In this document: one piece after another, positions 1-7,490 of the stretch | Layout of the letters: every line of letters starts with the position of its first letter | Position numbering within the stretch: position 1 is the stretch's first letter | Source: an uncultured Victivallales bacterium | GTDB lineage: Bacteria; Verrucomicrobiota; Lentisphaeria; Oligosphaerales; JAFGRS01 | Assembly: GCA_903834675.1 (NCBI GenBank) | Contig: CAILKC010000493.1 | Span: 1-17,174 of the forward strand | DNA length: 17,174 bases | Direction: 5' to 3' | Translations under genes and position numbers: made by a program | The notes under the pieces: model-generated | Told to the model about the DNA's origin: nothing | What the model saw: the letters and a program-made list of their open reading frames with translations, nothing else | Database searches by the model: none

Positions 1-20
1 CAGGCTGTAGACTCGCGTCC

Positions 21-392
21 TCATGGGTGTGCGGGGGTGCTTTCTCCAGCCGCCGTGGCGGCGGCTGCACGGCGCCGGGCGCGCGGCTTGGCCGTGACGG
101 GCACCGCAGGGGGCAAGATCGGCGGGCAGGCGTCGGGCGTGGCGGCGCAGACCCAGTGGTACTCCCGGCACTCAGAGCATTTCTCGAACGCGTGGGCCAC
201 CGCGAACGTGCGCCAGTGCGACATCTGGCGGGGGGACAGATGACCTGTACCCCGGCAGACGGGGCAGGTGTTACTCAAGGCCGCCAGCACTGCCGCACGC
301 AGGAAATCCGAGCGGTTCGGGATGCCCTGCATGGCCTCGGCCGTGGCCGCATCCACCTTGAAGCAGACAACGTGTTCTCTGGCCATCACCAT
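21..392 (-). CDS. Ribbon-helix-helix (CopG-like) regulator with a two-CxxC zinc-binding tail
   Basis: This is a 123-residue probable DNA-binding autoregulator. Residues 6-40 look like a ribbon-helix-helix: a short strand (VVCFKVD), then two helices around PNRSDFLRAAVLAAL. Residues 43-82 hold CPVCRGTG (43-50, DnaJ-zinc-finger-like spacing), a second pair CSEC (72-75), then H79 and C82. Together these could bind one zinc or another thiophilic metal. The last 35 residues are low-complexity Ala/Pro/Arg. The ATG at 392 is followed two codons later by another ATG (386), and AGGCGG precedes both, so the start is uncertain by six bases. A sigma70-like promoter and a perfect palindrome lie just upstream, which fits autoregulation. 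It is not a NikR: the C-terminal ACT-like domain is absent. The metal and the target genes are unknown. Confidence 0.8.
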   Translation of the reverse strand: MVMAREHVVCFKVDAATAEAMQGIPNRSDFLRAAVLAALSNTCPVCRGTGHLSPRQMSHWRTFAVAHAFEKCSECREYHWVCAATPDACPPILPPAVPVTAKPRARRRAAAATAAGESTPAHP

Positions 393-413
393 GTCCCGCC
401 TGGGAGCGCTTCG

Positions 414-428
414 TAATACAGTGTATTA
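414..428. promoter_or_regulatory. Perfect 15-bp palindromic operator
   Basis: TAATACA at 414-420 and TGTATTA at 422-428 are exact reverse complements around a central G. The site covers the -10 hexamer and the probable transcription start of the leftward regulator gene, the expected position for repression. Binding by the encoded ribbon-helix-helix protein is inferred from position. Confidence 0.75.
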
Positions 429-453
429 TGACACAGCGTTGCGTCCGTGTCAA
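425..453 (-). promoter_or_regulatory. Sigma70-type promoter of the RHH regulator
   Basis: On the minus strand TTGACA (453-448, perfect -35) is followed by exactly 17 bases and CATAAT (430-425, five of six matches to the -10). The ATG of the regulator gene is 33 bases downstream of the -10. The palindromic operator overlaps the -10. Confidence 0.8.
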
Positions 454-933
454 GCCCGGGGGGTCGGATTACAGGCCCGGCGGGCCAGCCCTGTCGGTGG
501 TCGCGGTGATCGGTCCGTGCCGCGGGCGTGCTACCCACTGCCGCTACGTTTCTGGCCGCACCCTCGGTTGCAGACGGGCAGGTAGGGCGGGGGCAGCCGG
601 CCCGCCGCAGGAGGGCCATTGCCCGATTCAGTGAGAGGGTTCCAGACCTCGCCTCGATAGGCACAGCGCCATGAGCTACTTGCAGAACCTCTTCGGCAAG
701 TGGCGTGTTCAGTGTTCGGTGTTCAGGTTTCGGTTGGATGGCGTTCCTGAACCCCAAGAAACCCGACACCTGAAACCCGGCTCTTGCAGTGGTTCTGCAA
801 GAGCCTCCCATGACAACCTGAACGCCCTGGACGGCTATGTTGGTCCGCAGCGCAGCGTCCTGGAGCCCGGCGCGCTGGCCATCGCGGCGATCCTCACGCC
901 AGGATGACCGCAGCAAGCCCGGAGGGCACTCCG
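429..933. other. Spacer of about 500 bp, no convincing gene
   Basis: The reading frames here carry no recognisable domain, and the longest one (386-916, minus) has low-complexity, repeat-derived translation. The spacer holds the leftward promoter at its left end and a structured repeat at 679-805. GGAGG at 921-925 is the ribosome binding site of the next gene. Confidence 0.6.
679..805. repeat. Intergenic repeat: opposed heptamer arrays, terminal inverted repeat and hairpin
   Basis: The element is bounded by CTTGCAGAACC (679-689) and its exact reverse complement GGTTCTGCAAG (791-801). Inside, 706-733 is a tandem heptamer array (TGTTCAG, TGTTCGG, TGTTCAG, GTTTCGG). Its diverged counterpart lies in opposite orientation at about 747-778 (ACCTGAA/ACCCGAC units), so the middle can fold back on itself. 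The right end is a perfect 11-bp stem (779-789 with 795-805) closed by TGGTT. There is no T-tract after it, so a simple intrinsic terminator is unlikely. It resembles dispersed non-coding repeats; copy number elsewhere is unknown. Confidence 0.65.
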
Positions 934-1869
934 ATGGTCCGTCGTTGGCTGAACCTGGCCGGGATCGTGGCTGTAAGTCTGACGACGCTGTCGTGCCGAC
1001 ATGATCGGCCGGCCCGCGCCGCGGCGCCCGAGAGCTCTGTAGCGCGCTTACGCGTCCTGACCCTCAATCTCATGCAGATGTCCCCGGTCGCCGGGCGTGA
1101 GGTCCGCTTCCGCCGGATCGCGGACTTCATCAGAACACAACGCGACGAGGGGCGACCCGTGGACGTGCTCCTGCTGCAGGAGGGCTGCTCCGGTATCTGG
1201 GTCGGCACCCGCAACAGTATCGATGAACTCAGGCAGAAGCTGCCGCCGACCCCCGCCTCCTATGATCTCTACAGCCGTCCCTGCTTCGGGGTGCCGGTCT
1301 TCCTCACGTTCGAGGTCGGGATACTCTCTGCCGCGCCGTTCCTCCATACCAGTGCGGCAGCACTGCCCTGCCATACGGGCGAATGGCTCGATGACTGCCC
1401 GCTCCCGGGCGCCCGGCGGGCCGTCATGGTCGGCATTGACCACCCCATGGGGCGGGTGAACCTGTTCACGGTGCACCTGGCGTCGGGGGGAAAGGCTGCG
1501 GATCGTGAAGTCCAGGCCGATGCCCTGATCCGTTTCGTCAAGGAGACTGGCGCCAGTCATCCCGCCGCGGTGACGGTCGTGGCCGGCGACATGAATGCCT
1601 CACCCGCCGCGCCCGTCTACCAACGACTCGCAGGCGCGTTCCGTGATAGCTATGCGGTCGCCAACCCGGGGGCCGCAGGTCCGACCTTCAACCTGCCCGG
1701 CAACCCGCATTGCAGGGGGTACGGCGGCGGTCCACAGCGGATCGACTTCATCTTCTTCGGGGGCGATGGCGTCGAGGTCGAGAGCAGCGAGGTCGTCTTC
1801 GCCGAGAAGGGTTGGTTCGTCTCTGACCACTCCGGTGTCCTGACCACGTTCAGACGCAGTGGACGGTAA
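934..1869 (+). CDS. Secreted endonuclease/exonuclease/phosphatase (EEP) fold protein
   Basis: This 311-residue hydrolase belongs to the EEP superfamily (DNase I, sphingomyelinase and inositol-phosphatase relatives), metal-dependent phosphodiesterases. The fold's motifs occur in order: N45 in LTLNLM, E83 in LLLQEG, H181 in TVHLASG, D219 and N221 in GDMN, D271 in RIDFIFF, and D298-H299 in SDHSG, so the catalytic set looks complete. Residues 1-21 form a signal peptide (MVRRW, then a hydrophobic stretch) ending LTTLSC. C21 may be lipidated, though the lipobox is imperfect because -3 is Thr. The ATG at 934 is preferred over 904 because GGAGG (921-925) sits eight bases before it and the signal peptide begins there. 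The substrate (nucleic acid, phospholipid or phosphoinositide) cannot be told. The gene is monocistronic and convergent with the next one. Confidence 0.88.
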   Translation: MVRRWLNLAGIVAVSLTTLSCRHDRPARAAAPESSVARLRVLTLNLMQMSPVAGREVRFRRIADFIRTQRDEGRPVDVLLLQEGCSGIWVGTRNSIDELRQKLPPTPASYDLYSRPCFGVPVFLTFEVGILSAAPFLHTSAAALPCHTGEWLDDCPLPGARRAVMVGIDHPMGRVNLFTVHLASGGKAADREVQADALIRFVKETGASHPAAVTVVAGDMNASPAAPVYQRLAGAFRDSYAVANPGAAGPTFNLPGNPHCRGYGGGPQRIDFIFFGGDGVEVESSEVVFAEKGWFVSDHSGVLTTFRRSGR

Positions 1870-1987
1870 GTCTTGAACGCCTCCTCTTGGCTGCGCTACC
1901 GGGCGCCGCGGTTGGGAGGTGGACCCACCATGCGGGCCGGGATTGGGTTGGCTGAGACACCCAAGAGGCGGAGGTCCGGTCCTGGCT

Positions 1988-2626
1988 TCACTGGAAGTTG
2001 GCTATCGGCTGCCCTGTTGTGTAGGCCACCGAATTGTCCATCCGCAACACCAGGATGCCCCCGCCGCTGCCGCCGTTGCTGCGCATGTGGGGCCAGATGG
2101 GCACGTTCTTGCGGAACCAGTCGCTCATGATCCAACAGGTCGGCGGATTGCGCTCGGTGAGCGTGCGTGGGACAAACGCTGGGAGGACGGTAGCCGGCGG
2201 ACCCATGAAGGAGTAGTAACGGTAGGGGATGTTCCCGGCAGCCCAGTTCGCCTCGGTGTTGACGGTGGACTCTGATGCGCCCGGGAAGGCGGTGCTGTTG
2301 GCGTAGGACTCCATGGCCTCGGCTTCAGGGCAGTAGAAGACGTCGCGGTTGCTCGTGTAGGGATAGAGCTTGGTGCAGAGACCCAGGTGGGAGTTCCCCG
2401 TGGTTGGTTCGAGGGGGAACCACTCCGCCATGTCGCCCGAGTAGAGGTGCAGCGCCAGCCCCACCTGGCGCAGATTCGAGAGACAGCTCGTCTCCCTGGC
2501 CTTGGCCCGCGCCCGCGACAGCGCGGGAAGGAGCAGCGACGCCAGGATGGCAATGATGGCAATCACGACGAGAAGCTCGATCAGGGTGAAGGCGGTTCGG
2601 CGCGCCGCAGGCAGGCGTGGCACCAT
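1988..2626 (-). CDS. Prepilin-type N-terminal cleavage/methylation domain protein (pseudopilin-like)
   Basis: This is a 212-residue type IV pilin/pseudopilin-like protein. After a short basic leader the sequence is [18 protein letters not shown], so a prepilin peptidase would cut before F13, and E17 is the conserved Glu5. The hydrophobic helix runs to about residue 36. [19 protein letters not shown] segment follows, typical of the multiplied pseudopilin-like proteins of Planctomycetes, Verrucomicrobia and Armatimonadota. The rest is a globular domain with scattered Cys (two after the helix, one in VFYCPEA, one in TCWIMSD). The frame is open far upstream, but the ATG at 2626 has AAGGAG eight bases before it and gives the canonical leader, so it is the start. 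Other pilus or type II secretion genes are not nearby, and its partner machinery is unknown. Confidence 0.88.
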   Translation of the reverse strand: MVPRLPAARRTAFTLIELLVVIAIIAILASLLLPALSRARAKARETSCLSNLRQVGLALHLYSGDMAEWFPLEPTTGNSHLGLCTKLYPYTSNRDVFYCPEAEAMESYANSTAFPGASESTVNTEANWAAGNIPYRYYSFMGPPATVLPAFVPRTLTERNPPTCWIMSDWFRKNVPIWPHMRSNGGSGGGILVLRMDNSVAYTTGQPIANFQ

Positions 2627-2804
2627 GGTTGCATCTCCTTTGCTGCCAGGCTTCAAGGCGGGCCAGTTCGCTGGCTCTCCGGTCTCTGTAGCCAACCTAC
2701 GCGTCGCCCTGCGGTTGAGCCAGTCCCGACCTGTGAAGAGGGGGTGATGAATCGGTGAAGCGCCGGTGAATGCCGATGCTGACCCGGATCGGTATCGCAG
2801 CGTT

Positions 2805-3626
2805 TCACCGGGCCTGGGGAACGCGCCCAGAGGGGTAGAAGGCGGTGGCCTGACCGTCGGGGGCATGGAAGGCCGTGACCGCGACGCCGTAGAGCTGCCG
2901 GATGGCGTCTGGGGTGACCACCTCTCCGGCCGGCCCATCGCGCACGATGGCACCGTCGCAGAGTAGAACTACCCGCGTGGCGGCCAGCAGCGCGTGCTCG
3001 GGGTGATGGGTGGCCTTGACCACCGAGTAGCCGTCGGCCGCCAGGGCGCGCAGGTGCGCCAGGAAGCGCAACTGGTTGCCGTAATCGAGGCCGCTGACCG
3101 GCTCGTCCATGACCAGTATCCGGGCGCCCTGGGCCAGAGCCCGTGCGATCAGGGTGAGCTGGCGTTCGCCGCCGGACACCTGCGAGTAAGGGCGCTCCGC
3201 CAGGTGCGCAATGCCCAGGCGCTCTAGGGTTGCCCCCACGACGCGCTGGTCCTCTCGGCTGGGGGCTCGCGTCAGACCCGTGTACGGCAGGCGCCCGAGC
3301 ATGGCGACCTCCTGGACCTTGTAGGGAAAGGGCGTGACGTGGGTCTGGGGGACATAGGCCAGGTGCAGGGCCAGCTCCCGCCGCCCATAGCGGGCCAGGG
3401 GCTTACCGTTCAGGCAGACTGACCCCGAGCTGGGTCGTGCCAGGCCCAGCAGCAGGCGCAGGAGGGTCGTCTTCCCCGCCCCGTTCGAGCCCAGGAGCGA
3501 GACCACTTCCCCCGGACGGATGGTCAGGCTGGCCCCCCGCAGTACCGCGCGGCCGTTGTAGGCGAAATGCACTCCCTCGGCGTGGAGCTCGAAAGCCGGC
3601 GGCACCGTGGCAGCAGGTGTGCTCAT
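2805..3626 (-). CDS. ABC transporter ATP-binding protein, FepC/BtuD type
   Basis: This 273-residue cytoplasmic ATPase powers a class III importer for an iron complex, heme, cobalamin or a similar ligand. Walker A is GSNGAGKT (46-53), the signature is VSGGERQ (150-156), Walker B is LVMDEP (171-176), and the H-loop lies in ATHHPEH (about 207). GRLPYTGL (111-118) after the Q-loop region is typical of this subfamily. The start codon overlaps the end of the permease gene by four bases (3623-3626), showing translational coupling. The pair closes the operon that begins with the binding protein at 6441. The ligand cannot be deduced from this subunit. Confidence 0.93.
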   Translation of the reverse strand: MSTPAATVPPAFELHAEGVHFAYNGRAVLRGASLTIRPGEVVSLLGSNGAGKTTLLRLLLGLARPSSGSVCLNGKPLARYGRRELALHLAYVPQTHVTPFPYKVQEVAMLGRLPYTGLTRAPSREDQRVVGATLERLGIAHLAERPYSQVSGGERQLTLIARALAQGARILVMDEPVSGLDYGNQLRFLAHLRALAADGYSVVKATHHPEHALLAATRVVLLCDGAIVRDGPAGEVVTPDAIRQLYGVAVTAFHAPDGQATAFYPSGRVPQAR

Positions 3627-4633
3627 AGCCAGCCTTTCCGGGCCCGGTGCAGCACGACCAGGAAGGCGGGAACGCCAAGCAGTGCGGTCAGGATGCCGAT
3701 CGGGATCTCGACGTTGAAGACCGTGCGCGACAGGCCATCGGTGGCCAGCAGGAACAGCGCCCCCAGGCAGGCACTGGCCGGTAGCAGGCGCAGGTTGCCA
3801 GGGCCGACGAGCAGGCGGGCCACGTGGGGGATGATCAGGCCGACCCAGCCCACCATCCCGGCCAGCGAGACCGTCAGGGCCGAGATCAGGGTGGCGATGG
3901 CGATCACCCCGTAGCGTATGGCGGTGACCGGGATCCCCAACGAGCGGGCCTCGTCATCCCCCATCGACAGGGCATCCAGCGCCCGCCCCAGACCGGCGAG
4001 CACGACCACCCCCAACCCCATGGGCACGAAGACCCAACCGATAGTCCTGATGTCGGCCAGGGAAAGGTTGCCCATCAGCCAGTACTCGATGGCCGGCAGC
4101 TTCGCATAGGGGTCTGCCACGAACTTGATGACCGATAGGAGGGCGGTGAACAGCGTGCCGCTGATCACGCCTCCCAGCACCAGCATTATGATCGAGGCAC
4201 CCCCGGCCATGTGGGCGATGGCCACGCCCGCCGCTACGGCCACGATCCCCATGACGAAGGCCAGTGCCTGTACCACGAGCCAGTGCCCCGAGATCAGGAT
4301 GCCGAGCGCGGCACCGAACGCCGAACCAGCCAGGACACCCATCAGCTCCGGCGAGACCAGCGGATTGCGGAACACCGCCTGGAAGGCTGCCCCGGAACAG
4401 GCAAGCGCACCCCCCACCAGCACCGCCGTCAGCACCCGCGGCAGGCGGATCTGCACGATCACGTTGTACAGCAACTCGAAGCGCTCGCGGGGCATCTCCT
4501 CCAGCCGGGCTCCGGCGAGTACGAAGTGCACGATATCCCGCACCGGCAACGGATAGCGCCCCACCGACAACGCCACCAGCACCGCGACGACGAGGAGGAC
4601 ACAGAGAAGGATGATCCAGCGCGCGTAGGACAC
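3623..4633 (-). CDS. FecCD/BtuC-family ABC transporter permease
   Basis: This inner-membrane permease (336 residues) of a class III (siderophore/heme/vitamin B12-type) importer has about ten hydrophobic helices. Diagnostic stretches are LVSPELMGVLAGSAFGAALG, the LGGVISGTLFTALLS helix followed by EYWLMGNLS, and the coupling region GWVGLIIPHVARLLVG. The C-terminus PIGILTALLGVPAFLVVL is also characteristic. The frame stays open to a TTG at 4651, but a GTG at 4633 preceded by GAGAGGCGG looks like the better start. It follows the DUF4405-like gene by about 40 bases and overlaps the ATPase gene by four, so all are likely co-transcribed. Confidence 0.92.
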   Translation of the reverse strand: MSYARWIILLCVLLVVAVLVALSVGRYPLPVRDIVHFVLAGARLEEMPRERFELLYNVIVQIRLPRVLTAVLVGGALACSGAAFQAVFRNPLVSPELMGVLAGSAFGAALGILISGHWLVVQALAFVMGIVAVAAGVAIAHMAGGASIIMLVLGGVISGTLFTALLSVIKFVADPYAKLPAIEYWLMGNLSLADIRTIGWVFVPMGLGVVVLAGLGRALDALSMGDDEARSLGIPVTAIRYGVIAIATLISALTVSLAGMVGWVGLIIPHVARLLVGPGNLRLLPASACLGALFLLATDGLSRTVFNVEIPIGILTALLGVPAFLVVLHRARKGWL

Positions 4634-4673
4634 GGCCCCACCGCCTCTCAATCGCTCTGGCTGCAGTCCGTTG

Positions 4674-5324
4674 TCACGGGGCTCGTTCCGCGGTGGATGC
4701 TGCCTTACCCGGGCGGATGAGGTCCCGCACGTCTTCGGGCGTGAAGCCGTGCTGTTTGCCGAGGGGCCCCAGGCGCTCTTTGGGATCGGTGTCCGCCGGT
4801 AGCTTCAGCGTCTTCAGCAGGTCGGCCACAGGCATCCCGACCACTGCGGCTGCATCCGCCAGGGTGCTCGAACCGCGGATCCTCAGGTTATCGGCTTCGG
4901 CTTCTGCCGCTGCGGCCGGACGCGCCGGCCCCAGCGCACTCTTGCCCTCGTGCCCCTCCCCGCTCCCACCCGACCGCGTCTGCACACGACTCAGAAACGG
5001 GGCCGCTGCCACAGCGGCCAATGCCACGAGCAGGGCGACGACGACAACGGGCCGCCAGCGCTGCGGCGCCGAGGCAGGACCCCGCGCCATTCCCAGAATC
5101 CAGGCCCAGTGTAACACGAGATGCAGCGCCATCACTGCCAGAAACGCGACCGAAAGCCAGAAGTGGATGCCGCCCCAGTCATGGCGGCCGAAGCCCCAAA
5201 GGCTCAGCGTCTGGCCGCTGCCGGGGGGGAGGACGTAGCGGATCACCGCGCCGGTAGCACCGAGCAGGACGCAGAGCACCAAGGCAATGGCATCGACAGC
5301 GAAGTTGAGTGCGGTCTTCTTCAT
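4674..5324 (-). CDS. DUF4405-like membrane protein with candidate heme histidines and a C-terminal helical domain
   Basis: This 216-residue membrane protein lies between the binding protein and permease genes of the importer. Hydrophobic segments are at about 8-30, 52-78 and 92-111. Histidines H48, H54, H68 and H72 cluster around the second segment (RHDWGGIHFW, LHLVLHWAW), as in cytochrome b561/DUF4405-type proteins where such residues bind heme. After a flexible Gly/Ala-rich linker, residues 148-203 form a small helical domain (RGSSTLADAAAVVGMP to HGFTPEDVRDLI). A tail of this style is seen in some DUF4405 proteins. The context suggests electron transfer or reductive release linked to uptake; this is inference. 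The start is the ATG at 5324 with a weak AGGAAAG upstream. Confidence 0.75.
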   Translation of the reverse strand: MKKTALNFAVDAIALVLCVLLGATGAVIRYVLPPGSGQTLSLWGFGRHDWGGIHFWLSVAFLAVMALHLVLHWAWILGMARGPASAPQRWRPVVVVALLVALAAVAAAPFLSRVQTRSGGSGEGHEGKSALGPARPAAAAEAEADNLRIRGSSTLADAAAVVGMPVADLLKTLKLPADTDPKERLGPLGKQHGFTPEDVRDLIRPGKAASTAERAP

Positions 5325-5397
5325 CTACGCTTGCTTTCCTGCTCTGCGTCGGAATCTGGTTCACGATCCTGGCTTGCGACCCGTGGCCCCTGGCCTC

Positions 5398-6441
5398 CTA
5401 CTTCAACCATTCGTCCATGTCGGCGTCGGTCGCTTCCACGCCCATGAAGAGCCGCAGGAACTCCCGCGTCTCCTGGTGCATGTCCACGGTGTAGTACTTG
5501 GGATAGAAGCGCTGCGCGAGCCACGGGATACCTATGATCTGCATGATCGACGGTGGCCGGTCCAGCCAGTTGAATGGGGTCCGCGGCACGGTGTAGACCC
5601 GCTTCTCCTTCACCGCCTTCACATCCTTCCAGCGCGCATCCAGGTAGACCTTCTCCGTGAACTCGGGAACCAGTGCGACGATGACGTCGGGGTTGTAGAG
5701 CAGGATCTGTTCCAGGCTCACCTTCTCCATGCCGAAGTGCGTCCTGAGATCGCCTTGGTGCACGAGAGTCCCCCCGGCCAGGCGGATGGGGTCCGCGTGG
5801 AAGGAGCGCTCCGACTCCGTGGCCAGGCCATCTTCGGACTCGGCGTAGTACACCCGCAGGCGCTCGCCCGCCGGGATGCCCGCGACCGCCTTCTCGACCC
5901 CGGCCAAAGCGCGCCTGGCATAGGCGCTCAATTTCGCAGCACGCTCTTCGCGGCCGAAAAGCCGGCCGAGGAACTCGATCCCGGCGGGATAGGCAGCAGC
6001 TCCGTCGAGGTCAACGAAGACTACCGGGAGCTTGATGCGCCCGAACTGCTGCTCGAGCCGCGATGCGTCGGTGTTGGGGCCCCCTTTGGCCAGGGCGAAA
6101 TCCGGCTTCAGGGCGAGGATATCCTCCAGGCTGAGCTGGTTGTGCTCCCCCTGGACCGCGTTGGTCAACTCGACGGGCAGCGCCGTGGCGCCGGCGCGCA
6201 GGAAGCGATTCTCCGCCGGCCCCAGCGGGAAACACCCCGGCTGCAGATTGATGACCAGATCGGGGGCAACGACATACAGCGCGACGCTGGTGTAGGGCTG
6301 GGCCGAGTACACTCGCGTGATCTTGTCCGGGATGGTGACCTTGCGGCCCGCCATGTCGGTGATCTCGCGGGCCTGAACCGCGAGCCCCACCACGATGGGC
6401 ACCAGCGCCAGGCCGAGACGACGCACGACAACGTTCCGCAT
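5398..6441 (-). CDS. Class III ABC transporter substrate-binding protein (FepB/BtuF/TroA-like fold)
   Basis: This 347-residue periplasmic binding protein captures the ligand for the permease/ATPase pair downstream. A signal peptide (MRNVVVRRLG, then hydrophobic to VQA at about 24) is followed by REITDMAGRKVTIPDKITRV, the typical first strand of this family. SLEDILALKPDFALA and SLEQILLYNPDVIVA are the paired lobe motifs, and the long linker helix is around residues 175-200. The segment PFNWLDRPPS near residue 285, before IGIPWLAQRFYP, is conserved in the iron-complex/molybdate-type branch, but the ligand stays open. The ATG at 6441 has a near-perfect GGGAGGTG Shine-Dalgarno five bases away. 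It heads the four-gene importer operon. Confidence 0.9.
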   Translation of the reverse strand: MRNVVVRRLGLALVPIVVGLAVQAREITDMAGRKVTIPDKITRVYSAQPYTSVALYVVAPDLVINLQPGCFPLGPAENRFLRAGATALPVELTNAVQGEHNQLSLEDILALKPDFALAKGGPNTDASRLEQQFGRIKLPVVFVDLDGAAAYPAGIEFLGRLFGREERAAKLSAYARRALAGVEKAVAGIPAGERLRVYYAESEDGLATESERSFHADPIRLAGGTLVHQGDLRTHFGMEKVSLEQILLYNPDVIVALVPEFTEKVYLDARWKDVKAVKEKRVYTVPRTPFNWLDRPPSIMQIIGIPWLAQRFYPKYYTVDMHQETREFLRLFMGVEATDADMDEWLK

Positions 6442-6613
6442 CGATCACCTCCCTTTCCTGACCCCTGTCCCACGACCCAGGCCACCGCGCGTTAGCCCCT
6501 GGCGGTAACCGCCTGCAGAGACCGGGGCGAATACGCACCAACGCTCGTACCGTATCTGCCGGACAGGTGGGTCTTTAGCGGCAATGTGCGAAGAAGGTGT
6601 GAAGACGAAGCGG

Positions 6614-7432
6614 CTACAGAGCCATCACGAGGATCCGGATGCCGACGAAGGTAAGCGCGACGGCCAGACCGCGGATGATCCACATTCCATGCACACGGGC
6701 GGATAGCGCCGCTCCCACCTGGGCTCCGAGCAGGACGCCGATGCTGAGGCAGATCGTCCGGCGGACGCCGCCGTGCGCGAATGAACCCGACGCAATGTGG
6801 ACAAGGGTCCCGGTCAGGGCCATGATGGCCAGAATGACGTGCGACGTGGCCGTGGCGATGTGCACGGGGAAGCTCAGAAGGCGAACCAGGATAGGCACAT
6901 GGACGATGCCACCCCCGATACCCAGCAGACTCGACACATAGCCGACCCCCAAACTCAACCACATCCCGAGTCTCAGGTCATAGGAGAAGGTATGCACCGT
7001 GCCATTCCTCTCAACAATACTCCTGGCCAGGTGCCGCTCGCTCCCTTCCGCGCTGGGCTTCCGCGCCCCGACCCGGTGGGAGAAGAGGTAGACCGCCGCC
7101 GCGATCATCAGGAGACCGAAGACGGCATTGAACAGCCGGCGCGGGATGTAGTCCGTAGCCAATGCGCCGATAACCGCCCCGGGTACGGTGGCGGCGGCAA
7201 GGAGCAGCCCGGATCGGTAGTCGATGCGCCCCATCCGCGCATACGCCCAGGAGCCCGACAGGGCGTTGAAGAACACGACCGCAAGCGAGATGCTGGTGAT
7301 GGTTTCCGGGTCCGCCTGGGGGTACAGCAGAAGCAGCACCGGCACCAGGATGAACCCGCCGCCAGCCCCGATCAGCGTGCCGAGGGCACCCACTACCACG
7401 CCCAGCACGGTAAGCCAGAGGAAACGCTCCAT
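6614..7432 (-). CDS. TauE/SafE (DUF81) family membrane transporter
   Basis: This 272-residue inner-membrane permease of the sulfite exporter TauE/SafE family has known members that move sulfite, sulfoacetate or other small anions. It has the internal duplication of the family. GTLIGAGGGFILVPVLLLLYP (split after residue 20) lies in the first half and SSLLGIGGGIVHVPILVRLL in the second, and about eight hydrophobic helices are visible. A hydrophilic loop at about 120-150 separates the halves. The start is the ATG at 7432, with AAGGAG 13 bases upstream, a long spacing. It lies 58 bases after the P-type ATPase gene in the same direction, so co-transcription is likely. The substrate is unknown; thiosulfate/sulfite or a metalloid oxyanion are possibilities only. 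Confidence 0.88.
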   Translation of the reverse strand: MERFLWLTVLGVVVGALGTLIGAGGGFILVPVLLLLYPQADPETITSISLAVVFFNALSGSWAYARMGRIDYRSGLLLAAATVPGAVIGALATDYIPRRLFNAVFGLLMIAAAVYLFSHRVGARKPSAEGSERHLARSIVERNGTVHTFSYDLRLGMWLSLGVGYVSSLLGIGGGIVHVPILVRLLSFPVHIATATSHVILAIMALTGTLVHIASGSFAHGGVRRTICLSIGVLLGAQVGAALSARVHGMWIIRGLAVALTFVGIRILVMAL

Positions 7433-7490
7433 GAACCGCGCTACTCCTTCGTGCCTGTTTCAGGGACCGGCAGCACTCGCACCACGGTGC

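Noticed and set aside
386..916. A 176-codon open frame on the minus strand
   Set aside because: It spans the regulator's promoter, the operator and the heptamer repeat; its translation has no domain and reflects repeats and GC-rich DNA.
2763..2811. Inverted repeat CCGGTGAA/TTCACCGG as a terminator of the importer operon
   Set aside because: The loop is 33 bases, the right arm overlaps the stop codon, and no T-run follows on the minus strand.
2849..2863. A 15-base identity (CCTGACCGTCGGGGG) with 14985-14999, considered as a recombination site
   Set aside because: One copy is inside the ABC ATPase coding sequence, flanks differ, and a 15-base GC-rich match in this length of DNA can occur by chance.
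6442..6613. Possible cobalamin or other riboswitch before the binding-protein gene
   Set aside because: Only a small hairpin (GGCGG TAA CCGCC) was seen; no B12 box or other conserved core was recognised by eye. A covariance-model search would decide.
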